Shown here piece by piece: positions 1 to 10,440 of a DNA stretch of 64,000 nucleotides. Position 1 is the first letter of the stretch; each line of letters opens with the position of its first letter. Made by a program: the position numbers and the translations under genes. The notes beneath the pieces are model-generated. The model had not been told where the DNA came from, searched no databases, and worked only from the letters and a program-made list of their open reading frames with translations. Origin of the DNA: Castor canadensis (lineage: Eukaryota > Chordata > Mammalia > Rodentia > Castoridae); contig NC_133387.1 of the NCBI RefSeq assembly GCF_047511655.1, positions 19,772,353 through 19,836,352 on the forward strand, written 5' to 3'.

Positions 1-208
1 CAGGTTGGAGTTTTGCTATTTACATTCTTTCCTTCTTCCTTCTAGATTCTAGCTTCTTGCTATGTTAGGGTAAAGATGGGCTGAAGCCCACAGAGCAGAG
101 GTCTGCTTAGCCAAATTACCGTCTACATGGCTGTCTCATATGCTACTTTTGTTCTGTCTGTGAATTCATGAGGACAGCAGTGACTGCATTCCCCTCTCCC
201 ACCCCCAA

Positions 209-252
209 CACACACAGAGACACACACACACAGAGACACACACACACACAGA
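209..252. repeat. (CA)n/(ACAGAG) microsatellite
   Basis: Interrupted CA dinucleotide runs separated by GAGA (acacacagagacacacac...). Confidence 0.9.
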
Positions 253-310
253 GGTCTGTCTTCAAGGCCTACTCCTAGGTAAAAGTCTTTTGTGAAAGAC
301 TGAGGGGAAA

Positions 311-500
311 AGTGGTTAAGAGTGGGGGTTCAGGAACTGTCTGCTGATGGGAAAATACTCTGCCACTTACCAGGTGTATGAGTATGGGCAAGTTCTTAAA
401 GTTCTCTGAGCTTCAATTTATTTTCCTGTAAAGTAGAGATAATCGAGTAGTACCTGTCTTGTAGGGTTACTGAAAGGACTGAACGAGTGAATAACAGAGT
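311..500 (+). repeat. MIR SINE
   Basis: It follows the MIR pattern: gtggttaagag, then ctgccacttaccaggtgta, gggcaagttctta, a tctgtaaa-like block and gtacctgtcttgtaggg. Confidence 0.8.
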
Positions 501-572
501 TCTACTATGCACTTGTTCACTCGTGTGGCATGCGAGGCAGCAGATTTGAGCCATCACTCTCTGTGGCATATG

Positions 573-748
573 GTAGTGGTTTTCAAGGTGTTCTGCAGGA
601 TCAGTAGCGTCAGCATCATGTGATCCAAATTCTCAGGCCCTACTCCAGACCTATGGAATTAGAAACGAAGAGTGGGACAATATATGTTTTAGCAAGTCTC
701 TCCCACCCCAGGTGATCATGATGGACCCTAAATTTTGAGAACCATTGA
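573..748. repeat. hAT-type non-autonomous DNA transposon fossil
   Basis: The ends are inverted: tagtggttttcaag at the left and ttgagaaccattgag at the right. The body has the familiar cctactccagacctatgg and ccaggtgatcatgatg blocks of mammalian MER-type hAT elements. The exact family is not assigned. Confidence 0.65.
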
Positions 749-749
749 G

Positions 750-900
750 ACAGAGGATTGAGTGTGGACTCCAGAACTAGAATACTCGGTTGTGTATCTG
801 GGCAAGTTATTTACCTTCTTGCTTCTGTTCTTTGTAAAATGGATATATAATGATGCCTACCTGCTGGGTTCGTTATGAATATTAAGATGGTTATATACAC
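750..900 (+). repeat. MIR SINE, degraded
   Basis: The MIR core is recognisable in gactccagaactagaatac, then gggcaagttatttacctt and tttgtaaaatggatat. Confidence 0.65.
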
Positions 901-1669
901 AAAGTGTTAGAGCACAGTAATTTGCTCTCACTCTGGTCTTTTCAATGAGAACCTTTGAAGCAGATGTTCTCACAGAGACCTAGGGCAACAGAGAGATCTT
1001 GCTTCTCAGTGCACAGTCTCCAAAGCAACAGTCACTGCAGCAACACTTGGAAGCATTAGAAATGTGAACTCTCAGGTGTCCCTTCCCCAACCTACTGTAT
1101 AAGATCTGCATGTTTTAACACGAGTGTTCCTTTCAGTAGAAAAGGGGTATTATATAACTCCACTCTAGACCTAGTGAACCTAGGACACCTGATTTTCATC
1201 ACTCCAAGCACCTGTCTTAGGAATGTTGGAAGGCCCTAAACATACAATAGATGACACTGATCCTAAGAAAAGCAAGTTTGTATAGAAGAGTGCTGGAGAA
1301 GGTTTGAAACTAGTTAAACTCATCTTGTGTTCTATATGATTGCAGTCCTTTTGCATAACGTTAGCATATTTGGTAAAAGATTATTGGATGAAAGTTCCTT
1401 TTCCAGATGGAAATGACCAATTGGGATTTCTAAAATAGATACCTAAAGTCTATTCTAGTGAAACATTTTTTTAAAATAATATTTCAAGATAACCATCAGA
1501 TTAAAAATATGCCATGGCAAACTTCTACTAAATCTGAATTAGAGTGAAACAAGTGGCCAATACTCTCTATGGGGTTGAGATGCTGAGGTGAGCTGAGCTG
1601 ACACATGAAATACAAATCTAGGAACACAAAATATCATAAAACAAACGAACCTCTCCGAAATCTTAAAAA

Positions 1670-2585
1670 TTTATGACTCGTGCTTATCCCAAACCATTCT
1701 GGCCAAATCAGTGCTGGCTGTGCCCCTATACTGAGCTGTCACACGCTCACATTGTTTGTAAGTTTGCTGAGCTGAAAGAAAAGATTGGTTGCCCTTCTGG
1801 AAAGAAACTAGATGATGGTCTTAACTTCTTAATGTCTGGTGATGCTGCCATTGTTGACATGGTACCAAGCAAGGCCAGGTAAGAGATTATTTGGATGAAG
1901 ATTCCTTATCCAGGCAAAAATGTTGAGAACTTCTCTATTCTCTTCTAGGATTTTTTCTGTTTGTGACATGAGACAGACAGTTGCTATGAGTGTCACCCAA
2001 ACAGTGGACAAGAAGACCACTGGAGTTAGCAAGGTCACAAGTCTGTCCAGAAAGTTGAGGAGGCTAAATGACTATCATCCCTAACACCTGCAACCCCCAG
2101 TCTTACTCAGTGGTGGAAGAATGGTTTCAAAACTGTTTTTCTCAATTGGCCATTTAAATTTAAGAGTAAAAGACTGTTTAATGATAAAAATTGCATCATG
2201 AAACCTTCAGAAGGAAAGGAAAATGTTTTATGGACCATTTGTGTTTGTATGTGTGTTATGTGGCAATTTAAAATTGTTTTTAAAACATTTTTTGATGTGA
2301 CTAGGGTTTGAACTCAGGACTTCAAGCTTGCAAAGCAGGTACTCTACCACTTGAGTGGCACCTCCAGTTTGTTTTGTTCTGGTTATTTTGGATATGGGGT
2401 CTTGTGAACTATTTTTCCTGGGTTGGCCTTGATCTTCCCAATCTCAGTCTCCCAAGTAGCTAGAATGTAGGCGTGACCCACGAGCACCTGGCTATTAATT
2501 TTTAAAATCAGTTCTTTTTAGTGAAAACATCTTGACCAAAAATCTGTCACAGAATTTTGAGACCTATTAAAAAGTTTGATGAGAA
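1670..2585 (+). pseudogene. EEF1A1: EEF1A1 processed pseudogene, 5'-truncated
   Basis: The plus strand carries the C-terminal part of translation elongation factor 1-alpha without introns: [37 protein letters not shown] and later RDMRQTVA. It continues into the EEF1A1 3' UTR (catccctaacacctgc, cagtggtggaagaatgg, gaccaaaaatctgtcacag), ending near the original poly(A) site. It has lost the 5' four fifths or so of the message and holds a roughly 30-nt insertion near 1880-1910, several substitutions and a SINE in the UTR part (2284-2493). It lies opposite in orientation to CALD1. It is clearly non-functional. Confidence 0.92.
2284..2493 (-). mobile_element. dID-B1 composite SINE inside the EEF1A1 pseudogene
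   Basis: Read on the minus strand, a B1 part (agctacttgggagactgag, gccaaccc) is followed by an ID/tRNA part (ctcaagtggtagagtacctg, cctgagttcaaaccctag). The EEF1A1 UTR resumes exactly after it, so it inserted later. Confidence 0.85.
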
Positions 2586-3029
2586 ACCCATGTCTTCTTT
2601 TGGCTAACATTGAAACTTACATAGAAATGCTTAGACAAAAGACTTAACTATTGCTTGCCACCTATTTCATGGTGTTTAGAATCTGCTGAAACTTCACAAG
2701 AAAATAATTCAGAGTTAATACTTTTTTCCTGGTTAGGAATTTAGTGTGAAGGGGAAAGGATCTTGTGTCAAGCATCTAGTGGAAGCCATGGGGAGAGCTT
2801 TGTTCATTGCAACACTATTGGTTAGCATGGGAACGTTAACTTTGTGTAATTTACTTAAGGCCAAATCTTGTGATATTGAAAGCCACGTGTTTACATCTAA
2901 AATTACGTGTAGCTCTAATAACCCTGAGTAAGGTTTATGAAATCTTACAAAATTATTTAAGAAACATTTTAAAAATATGAAAGTGTTTTTCTTTTTAAAG
3001 AGTGAAACCAATACTCAGTGTGAAAAACA

Positions 3030-5434
3030 TGTTTTGCCTTGCCATCCTCTTTATTACAAAAGACACACCTCTTCCCATCAATATGCTACATAAAAATATA
3101 TGAGGCAAAGATTTTTTGGAGGAATTCCATTTATTGTGGATGCATTTTCACAATATATTTCTATTGCAGCGGTCAGCTATCAGTGAGAAATATTAAGTGT
3201 TTATAACATTTTTAAGAATGGCAGATTCACAGAACATGCTAGTCAGCTTGTAATTTTATCTCTTAAATATAACAGAGCATTGTAATCCAACAAGTAAATG
3301 AGGAATTTGTTTTTCCAAAGATTAAATTCAAACTGAGCAAACTTCTACCCTAAAACCTATTCCATCCAAATATTGGAATAAAAGTCAGGATTGATACATT
3401 CTCTTCTCAACTTTAGACTTTCTAGAAAAATACATAATAGCGATCAGGAGAAGCTCTTGTTCAAAAGATTAATAAAGCAATGTTCTTCACCATTGGCCTT
3501 AATTCAAACTTTGATCCATTTCACTCCAATGATGAGAGTCATTACACATGGGTACTTCATGTACTTTCTAAGTTTTCTTATCGTAGATTTGTCTACTGTG
3601 TCATGGGTGAATGACTTGTGCAATCTTGGTGGCTTTCATTCCTTTGGCCCAGGTTTGCTAAAAGCTAGGGGACTCAACTAATTGTTACTGATTTATGAGG
3701 AAAATAGAATCTAGAAGGCAGTGGTTACTCTTCAACCCTGCTCTGGCTAGCTCTTTCTGGGAAATATGTGGATTAGGAGCTAGGTATTTGGGAGGCTCCC
3801 ATAGTGGATTAGGAACTGAAACTAAGACAATTTTGGTGAAGTTGGTGGAGGTATGTATTAGTTTACATAGTGACACTGTATATATATGTCTATAGAAGGA
3901 CATCTTGACAAGATACTGCTGTACTCTTTCATCATCTATTGGAAAGAATAAAGACTTACAGGTTGAAATAAGATTTGATATCTGGATTGTGTGTGTAAAA
4001 ATGGTGAGTCAATAAGAACTGTTCGGGAACTAGTAAAATGAACATATACTTTTGAAATTTCAGCACATTATCAACTTATGACAAGTACTAGTGAATAATA
4101 AAATAGAAAAGTTTAATTAAAAATGTTTCAGAATATATAAAGATGGAAGTACTGTCATGTCTCCTAACTACTGGATTTCACTCACTGTACTTTTCTCTGC
4201 TGCCAGATATGAGCCAAAGTTGGTCTTTGTTTAGACCTTTATGTGGAACTCTAATTTATGCAATATGTTCATGGAAATTCTTATCTTTAAATTTTAGAGA
4301 AGGAAGACACCTTAGGTACCATGTAGGCCAACTTATTGTGAACTTTGTTGTTCCAAATAAGTAGGCTTTGAGCTTGATCCAGATGGAAGACTTAATAAAA
4401 TTCACACTGGACTTCAAGATTGCCTTCAATTATAAACTAAATACTATGTCTTATAGAAAATTTCAACTCATTTTGACACTTCTAATCTTTTTTTCAATAT
4501 GTTTTCTTACAGGGCATTGGGCATTGACAATATATTGATACTTATCTGCCATGTTTTTATTGGCAAATATGAAATATTAATATAATATTGTGATTTAAAA
4601 ATTTTAAGGAGCTGTGATATTGGATAGTTACAAAGGACATACTACTAAATATCATAGTCTAGCACATGAAAAAGCATTCTACCATTAATGTGTTTGTATA
4701 TGTGTATGCACATACATACATAATTGAGTAATCTAAAATGTGATTCAGGATACTATCACTATCAAAGAAATCCACAAAGCAACCAACCTAAAAAAAATCA
4801 GTACCACTGTCAGCTAATATAATAATCCAATTTAGATATGAATCAGCACACAAAAAAGTTATACCTTAACAGTACATCTCTTCTTTTTTTTTTAAAAAAA
4901 GACAATCATTATTGCCATATATCAAATCTGAAATGGGTTACTTTCAGAAACAGTTACAATTGCCTACTTAGATAATTTCTTCCATGCTTTATTCTAAAGT
5001 GCAGAAACAACATGACTTCTGTATTAAAAAACAAAACAAAACAAAAAAAACTATGGTTCATTTTTCTAGATACTGCACACATTCCTCAGGCAATCTTAAC
5101 CTTGGATCTCTTTTTGTTGACTTCCAATGTGGTTGGCATCACTGTTCAGATGAGTTATAATGAGCAGTAGAAATGTCTCTATTTCACAGCATGGGTTTCT
5201 TTAGAAACAGGCTCCTGTGCAAAGGCAGTACTTTGATATGAACATCTCTAGACGTGATTGTTAAATATAGTGATCATATACATGGGTTTACTGAGATATT
5301 GGAAAATAGAGCAAAAGAAAATGAACCCAATTTAGTAAATCAACATAAATATAAAACAGAGCAATTAGCCCTCTACAACTGAGCTGGTCCAGCGTCTTGA
5401 GCTTGGGTTCTTTCTTTCTTGAATTGTCTCAAAC
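3030..5434 (-). CDS. CALD1: CALD1 terminal exon: Val-stop plus 3' UTR
   Basis: The acceptor tctcagcag is followed by GTT TGA, giving the expected C-terminus TSPTKV; only 5429-5434 is coding. The rest is 3' UTR. The stretch from 5430 to about 3030 has no SINE or L1 insertion, unlike the flanking DNA, which fits a conserved exon. Two AATAAA hexamers lie near the end, at 3130-3135 and 3050-3055 (minus strand). I place the end about 20 nt past the latter, which is followed by a T/G-rich stretch. The resulting 2.4-kb UTR fits the CALD1 mRNA size I recall. Earlier AATAAA hexamers near 4557 and 4988 might give shorter forms. Confidence 0.85.
3050..3055 (-). terminator. CALD1: Polyadenylation signal AATAAA (probable main)
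   Basis: The minus strand reads tttgtAATAAAgagg, followed 20-45 nt later by a T/G-rich run (catgtttttcacactgag). This hexamer is the furthest downstream before the intergenic pseudogene. Confidence 0.55.
3130..3135 (-). terminator. CALD1: Polyadenylation signal AATAAA (alternative)
   Basis: The minus strand reads ccacAATAAAtgg, 80 nt before the 3050 signal. The downstream sequence is less T/G-rich, so it is probably secondary. Confidence 0.4.
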
Positions 5435-6599
5435 CTGCTGAGAGAAGAGAACTTTAAATCAGCAGCCCACACTGTTTCAGCCAGATGGATTTTGTCAGAA
5501 GAAAAAGAAAAGGAATTATCATACAGCAGGAATAAATATTTATGAATAAGAAGATTACTGTTGACATTCTATTCAAATATGATCTTTTATTCTACCCTTT
5601 CTTCTGCTGAGTTTTTTTTTCACTTCTCTTTTCCCTTCTTTCTCCTTTATGTTCCCTTCTATCTTTCCTCACTGCTCATGACATTCAGAGTCTAGAGGTG
5701 TTTTTAAAGCTCTACTAGGCCAGGAATTTCTAGTGTGCATTCAAGAAAAGGCACACATGTCTGGGTAGCTCAGTTAGGCCACGATAAAATTCAGTGGTGA
5801 AGTAGGATATGTTTCTCTTTGGATTTCTTCCATTTTCCCCCTAGAAATCTATTATTTTCTCTCTCCTGTTCTTATGTCCTGCCCCCCTGAGACTTACCTG
5901 ACTCTTAATCCTTTTCTTATTCTATTCTGCTGCCCTCTCATTGAGCTGCTAAACATCGCTGCTGAGGTATTAACAAATATAAATGTGTTGTAAATTCGAT
6001 TTTTAATATGCTGTGTATTTTCATGCCAAAGGATTGAATGTATGAGAAGTAGTGAGTTTGACATTTTTGCAGCAGAGTTACCTAATCAGCTGGCTCAGCT
6101 CTGGTGCTGGTGGTTATATTATTCCTGCTGTAAAAGGAATTCAGTGTATGCAGACCAGGGAGGAGTGTGTGGTGTGTGTGAAAACTCTGCACCTCTCTAC
6201 CTTGTGCCACCATATGTGCAATTCTAGGGCTACCATTCCTGCAGTATTGTATGGGAGTAGATATCTCTGATCATATAAGTCATCTTTGTTCCACTTTCTA
6301 GAGCTTTGGCTCAGAGGAATGTGTATAGAGAGACTCCACTATACTTGAGATACGGGTTCTAGACAGCTGACATCACCTACTCAGAAAGGAGGCTGTCTAA
6401 ATACTGGAAATGCCCCTTCTGAAAGGTCAGATATCTATGCTAGCAGTATTAGAAAGGCTTTGGTCAACAAGTTCATTCTTTTGTTTAAAAAACAAGCAAA
6501 AATTCCTCCTATCCCCTGCCACCAACAGAAAATTATTCAAGGAATTTTAAAACTTTACACTTTCTGCTGACTATGCATCCTCAAAAAAGTGGCTTGTGA

Positions 6600-6790
6600 G
6601 TTCAGACCAGATAGCTTAGGTATCAGTCAATATTGTGTTGTTTATTTGCGGTGCACTTTAGGAAAGTTACTTAACTTCCCAGTGCCTCATTTTCTTTAGC
6701 TGTAAAATGGGAATAATGCAGCTGGCGGATCGAATGAGATTATAACAGTGCTGGCATATAGTAGCTGCCTTGGTGTTACTAGTCTGGAAA
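6600..6790 (+). repeat. MIR SINE
   Basis: It shows the MIR core: gaaagttacttaacttccc, agtgcctcattttc, gctgtaaaatgggaataat and tggcatatagtag. Confidence 0.8.
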
Positions 6791-6961
6791 ACTGAACTTT
6801 CTTAAAATTCACTTTAAGCAGAAAGCCTGGATTTTAATGGAATAAAAGAGTAATAACAGAGAAGATGAAGCTCTGTCAGATTTAAGAGCTTGTAGAAAGT
6901 AGGAAAGAGGAAATAATGAAGTAATTCTCTCATTTTAGTGAATCCCAGTGATTCTAGGGTT

Positions 6962-7086
6962 CTTTTTTTTTTTTTTTTTTAAAGACAGGGTCTCACTATA
7001 TAGCCCAGGCTGGCCTCAAACTCATGACCCTCCTGTGTCAGCCTCCTGAGTGCTGGGATTCTAGATGTTCAGTCCCTTGCTGGGCT
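6962..7086 (-). mobile_element. B1 SINE
   Basis: After a T-run (poly-A on the minus strand), the antisense B1 signature reads gacagggtctcactatatag, cccaggctggcctcaaactc and cctgagtgctgggatt. Confidence 0.9.
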
Positions 7087-7920
7087 TTTTGATATGTTCT
7101 TTAGTCCTGAGTTTGCTTAAGAAGTGCCTCTGTCCCTAGGGTTCTGCATAAACTCATAAACAGACTGTTCTAACCTTACTTATTGTTGTTCTCTGATTTC
7201 TCTTTTTTAATTTTCCTCCATTAATAAGCAGAAGACTGTGTCTATTTCTCAAAATGGGAAAAGACTACAATTAGGAATTGAATTAGTTTCTTATACAACA
7301 CTGGTCTTGTTTGTAGTGGTCTCATTGTCTTTTCTGAAGAATGCACATGCTCTTTGCCCAGAAGACCAAAAATAAAAAATGAATCTAAGCTTTATTAGCC
7401 ATCAGTTTTAATAGGAGAGCAAAATTTGCCTTATTTTTGAATATCATTTTAATGTTTTTCCTTAGTAATTTCTAGTCCAAGGTTGTAGGCAATGCCCCCT
7501 AGGATGGTTCCAAAAAGCAGCTTTGGAGCCGCTAAGGGAGACAGACATTTCCCCCTAATGGATCTATTTTTCCCAAATCCTTGTGGTGCCAAGCTGGGGC
7601 CATATAAAGAGATGTAGACCCACATTATTCCCTTTGGCTGTCTCTGCCAATCTTTCTACCATTAGGGTTTATCTCTCGAATGTCTTACTGGGAGCCATTC
7701 CATGAACTTGGGCTGTTTATGTTATATGACTGACAAACCTGCAATGCTAAAGGCTCTGTGAACTTTTCCTTTTGCTGGACTACATACAGGTCTTTTAGAA
7801 ACTAATGGTCATATAGGCACAAGTCTGTGGGTCAGCAATATTTCTCGTTTGACCCCAGGATATTATACTACAGGATTCATCAGGAAAATTTCCAAAATAC
7901 AAGTCCTCCCCATAGATTAC

Positions 7921-8001
7921 CTTAGTGGGGGAAGTGACCTTATCCACAGATTGCTTTTCCCAGAGGTTCCGTTTGCCAGATACATCTCCTGGCCTCAAGT
8001 C
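7921..8001 (-). CDS. CALD1: CALD1 exon 12 (calmodulin-binding site B)
   Basis: The acceptor reads cttcactag and the donor gtaatc. The 27 codons are DLRPGDVSGKRNLWEKQSVD then KVTSPTK. NLWEKQSVDK is the family's calmodulin-binding site B, and TSPTK contains the terminal Ser-Pro phosphorylation site. Human has GDVSSKRN, so Ser is replaced by Gly here. The open frame continues into the intron to 7795, but the conserved Val-stop of the next exon shows where it really ends. Confidence 0.97.
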
Positions 8002-8364
8002 CTAGTGAAGAGAGAGCAGAAAAAGTTAAAAGGTGGCATCTAAATAACTCAGCCACCACACCTATTGTTTGTTTGAATCAATTGGTATTCAATACACATT
8101 ACCCCAGATGGAAATGGAAGGACCAAAATGGATGGAACTGAAAGGACCATTAACTGTTACTTCATTTTATTCAGACTAGACCTGACTTATATGAGAATGG
8201 GCTGGAAATACATAGAGCATTTGGGTCTTTGTCCTTCATCCAGGGTTTACTATCTATTGAACAGTGAATTAGAATAGATGCATATTTAAAATAATGTAGC
8301 CTATTTTTAACTTTCTATATTCTTGAAAGTGAATAGACTATAGGTTATTTAAAAGATAATTCAT

Positions 8365-8409
8365 GACCCAAACATTGTATGCACATATAAATAAAAGAAA
8401 AAAAATAAA
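8365..8409 (+). mobile_element. Ultra-short L1 3' end insertion with target-site duplication
   Basis: The terminal L1 3' sequence (cccaaacattgtatgcacat... then an A-rich tail) is flanked by perfect 15-bp direct repeats taaaagataattcat at 8350-8364 and 8410-8424. Only about 45 bp of the element was inserted. It matches the 3' ends of the longer L1 copies at 40.8 and 48.6 kb. Confidence 0.85.
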
Positions 8410-10321
8410 TAAAAGATAATTCATTTGGGGTTTAATAAACATTTCATCTTTTGCAGACTGAACTTTCTTTTGGTCCCCCTTACCATGTCAACCAGCCCTT
8501 ACTACTTTAGTGCACACCAGCTGCTACCATGCATTTCTTTTCTTTTTCTGGCTGCAGATGACCACTTTGCCTTCCCAGAAGGCAGCCTAGAAGTTCAGAG
8601 TTCATCTCCCAGAAGCAACCCTCAACTGCTGACTATTGGGGTTTGGTGTAAGAGTGCTGCTCAGCTCACTCATGCCTCAGGTAGGCTCACTCATTTTCTG
8701 GTGGATTCCAGGCCTTCCCTGGTGGGTTAAATTTTTACAGCTGGTGTAGTAGTGACTTGCACCACTACATTCTTTGTTGGCTGCCTTCTTCTCCCCATCT
8801 AACTCTTTATAGTGTTTTCTTCACTTCCCAGATAAACAGCACTGACTTAGGGTCTAGGCAGCCCAAACTAAAACACTAAAATCATTTTGTGTTTCCTGAG
8901 GGACAAGTGTGTAATTCAGAAGTGCATTTGTAGAACCTAGCCATGCAAAAATAAACATTTATCACAAATCATACTCATAAGAGAAGTTGACAGTTGATGA
9001 CGTATGTAAGAACATGTGGGAATCTTGGGAAGGAAACACATTTAAAATATGATCCCTAACAGTTATACAGCTTTGACTCTTGATTTATTGAAGCAAGTGC
9101 TATGCGCACCTGCACCCGTGCGCCGTCAACTGCCGCAATTTACTACCTCATGATTAATTTCCTTTGGTTGAGGACCCAAATTTCTGTTTCCATTTACTTT
9201 TCTTCCAGCATTTGCTTATATTAGCACTTGGAAAAGGTTGTTTGTAGAAGATAAATGTGTTTTACTGAACTAGTACTGCTTATTTTGGCAACCCCATTTC
9301 TCATTAAGAAGGCAAAGCTAATAGCAATTGTATTTATTCACAGACACCAGTCTAAGTGGACATATTTCTAACACACAGTATTGAGATCTCAACACTGAAA
9401 ATGTACTGTTAAATGGTATCCTGTGAAGCATTTCAAATTTGCCTTAACTTTATTCGGTTTCGAGATTTCCTCTGTGGCATGAATTCCTGATATTCTATCA
9501 GAGAGCTATACCTAGTTAGCTTGGAAACATTAAGCAACAAATCAGATTTTTTTTTAAAAAAAGAATTCCACTCCATTTGCCAATGAAGGTAAAAGTTGCC
9601 AAATTGTCTGGAAAAGTGTTTTAAAATTTTGGAAACTATAATTAGGAACATGCTGATGGAAGTGCTGTAAAGTGACTATTATCACTTATTTATTTGATTT
9701 GAAGGATACAAATATTTTTCTTTCACATGAATGCTCTACCTAAGAAAATAGATTACATTTCTCTTAAATCATGCTTACGACTCTTTCCAGATCACTTAAA
9801 GATTTTACTCAGTTTTAAGAAAAAATTAGCATCCAACTTGTAAGTAGCATTTTAAGTCAAAGGGGAAATATAAATGGAATTACCTGACCAAATTACATTT
9901 TAGAGAAAGACCCACTCCAGAAGAAGAGGGAGGAATGAAGGCAGGAAAAGCAGGTTTCCAATCAACCAGAGACCAAAGAGTGAAGAAGAGAAGCCAGCTG
10001 AGAAAGACATCATTTTTGTTTTTTGTTTTTAAACAAAAAGAAAGACAAATTAGCTTTTTAATTGGAATATAACATGCAGTTTAGACATGAAGAATACACA
10101 AATCAGCTAAAACAGACACACTCAGAATTGAATTCCAGTTATAAAATTATATTGAAATCCTATAAATTCTACCCATAAATACCTTACTGGATGTTATAGT
10201 AAGACATCCAGTGTAGGTCAATTTTTAATTTTAAATATATTAATTTGCAGGGACCTCAAAGACTATTGATTTGACAAACTATTTTAAGCATTTGTAATTC
10301 TTAGCATCTATGAAGATGATT

Positions 10322-10440
10322 GTGTCTATCATCTATCTATCTATCATCTATTTATCTATTTATCAATCATCTATCTACCTATCACCTATCTATCTATCAT
10401 CTATCTAGTTATCTATCAATCATCTATCTAATCTATCACA
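10322..10440. repeat. (TATC)n microsatellite, interrupted
   Basis: Tetranucleotide ATCT/TATC units are interspersed with ATCA and TTTA variants across about 120 bp. Confidence 0.95.

Larger units (their letters stand above)
1..3029. other. Intergenic region 3' of CALD1
   Basis: It contains an AC-rich microsatellite, two MIR copies, a hAT-type fossil, and an EEF1A1 processed pseudogene with a nested SINE. I recognise no functional gene. Confidence 0.8.
5435..7920 (-). other. CALD1: CALD1 intron 12
   Basis: GT(aatc)...(cagc)AG intron. It contains a MIR near 6600-6790 and a B1 at 6962-7086, and is otherwise unremarkable A/T-rich sequence. Confidence 0.9.

Noticed and set aside
1673..1882. Functional EEF1A gene fragment
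   Set aside because: It has no introns, is 5'-truncated, has substitutions, a short insertion and a SINE in the UTR, so it is a dead retrocopy.
8425..8730. 101-codon plus-strand frame
   Set aside because: No recognisable domain, no supporting context; it is intronic to CALD1 and begins just after an L1 target repeat.
10322..10440. Regularly spaced short repeats, CRISPR-like at first glance
   Set aside because: They are imperfect tetranucleotide microsatellite units with no spacers, in a mammalian intron.
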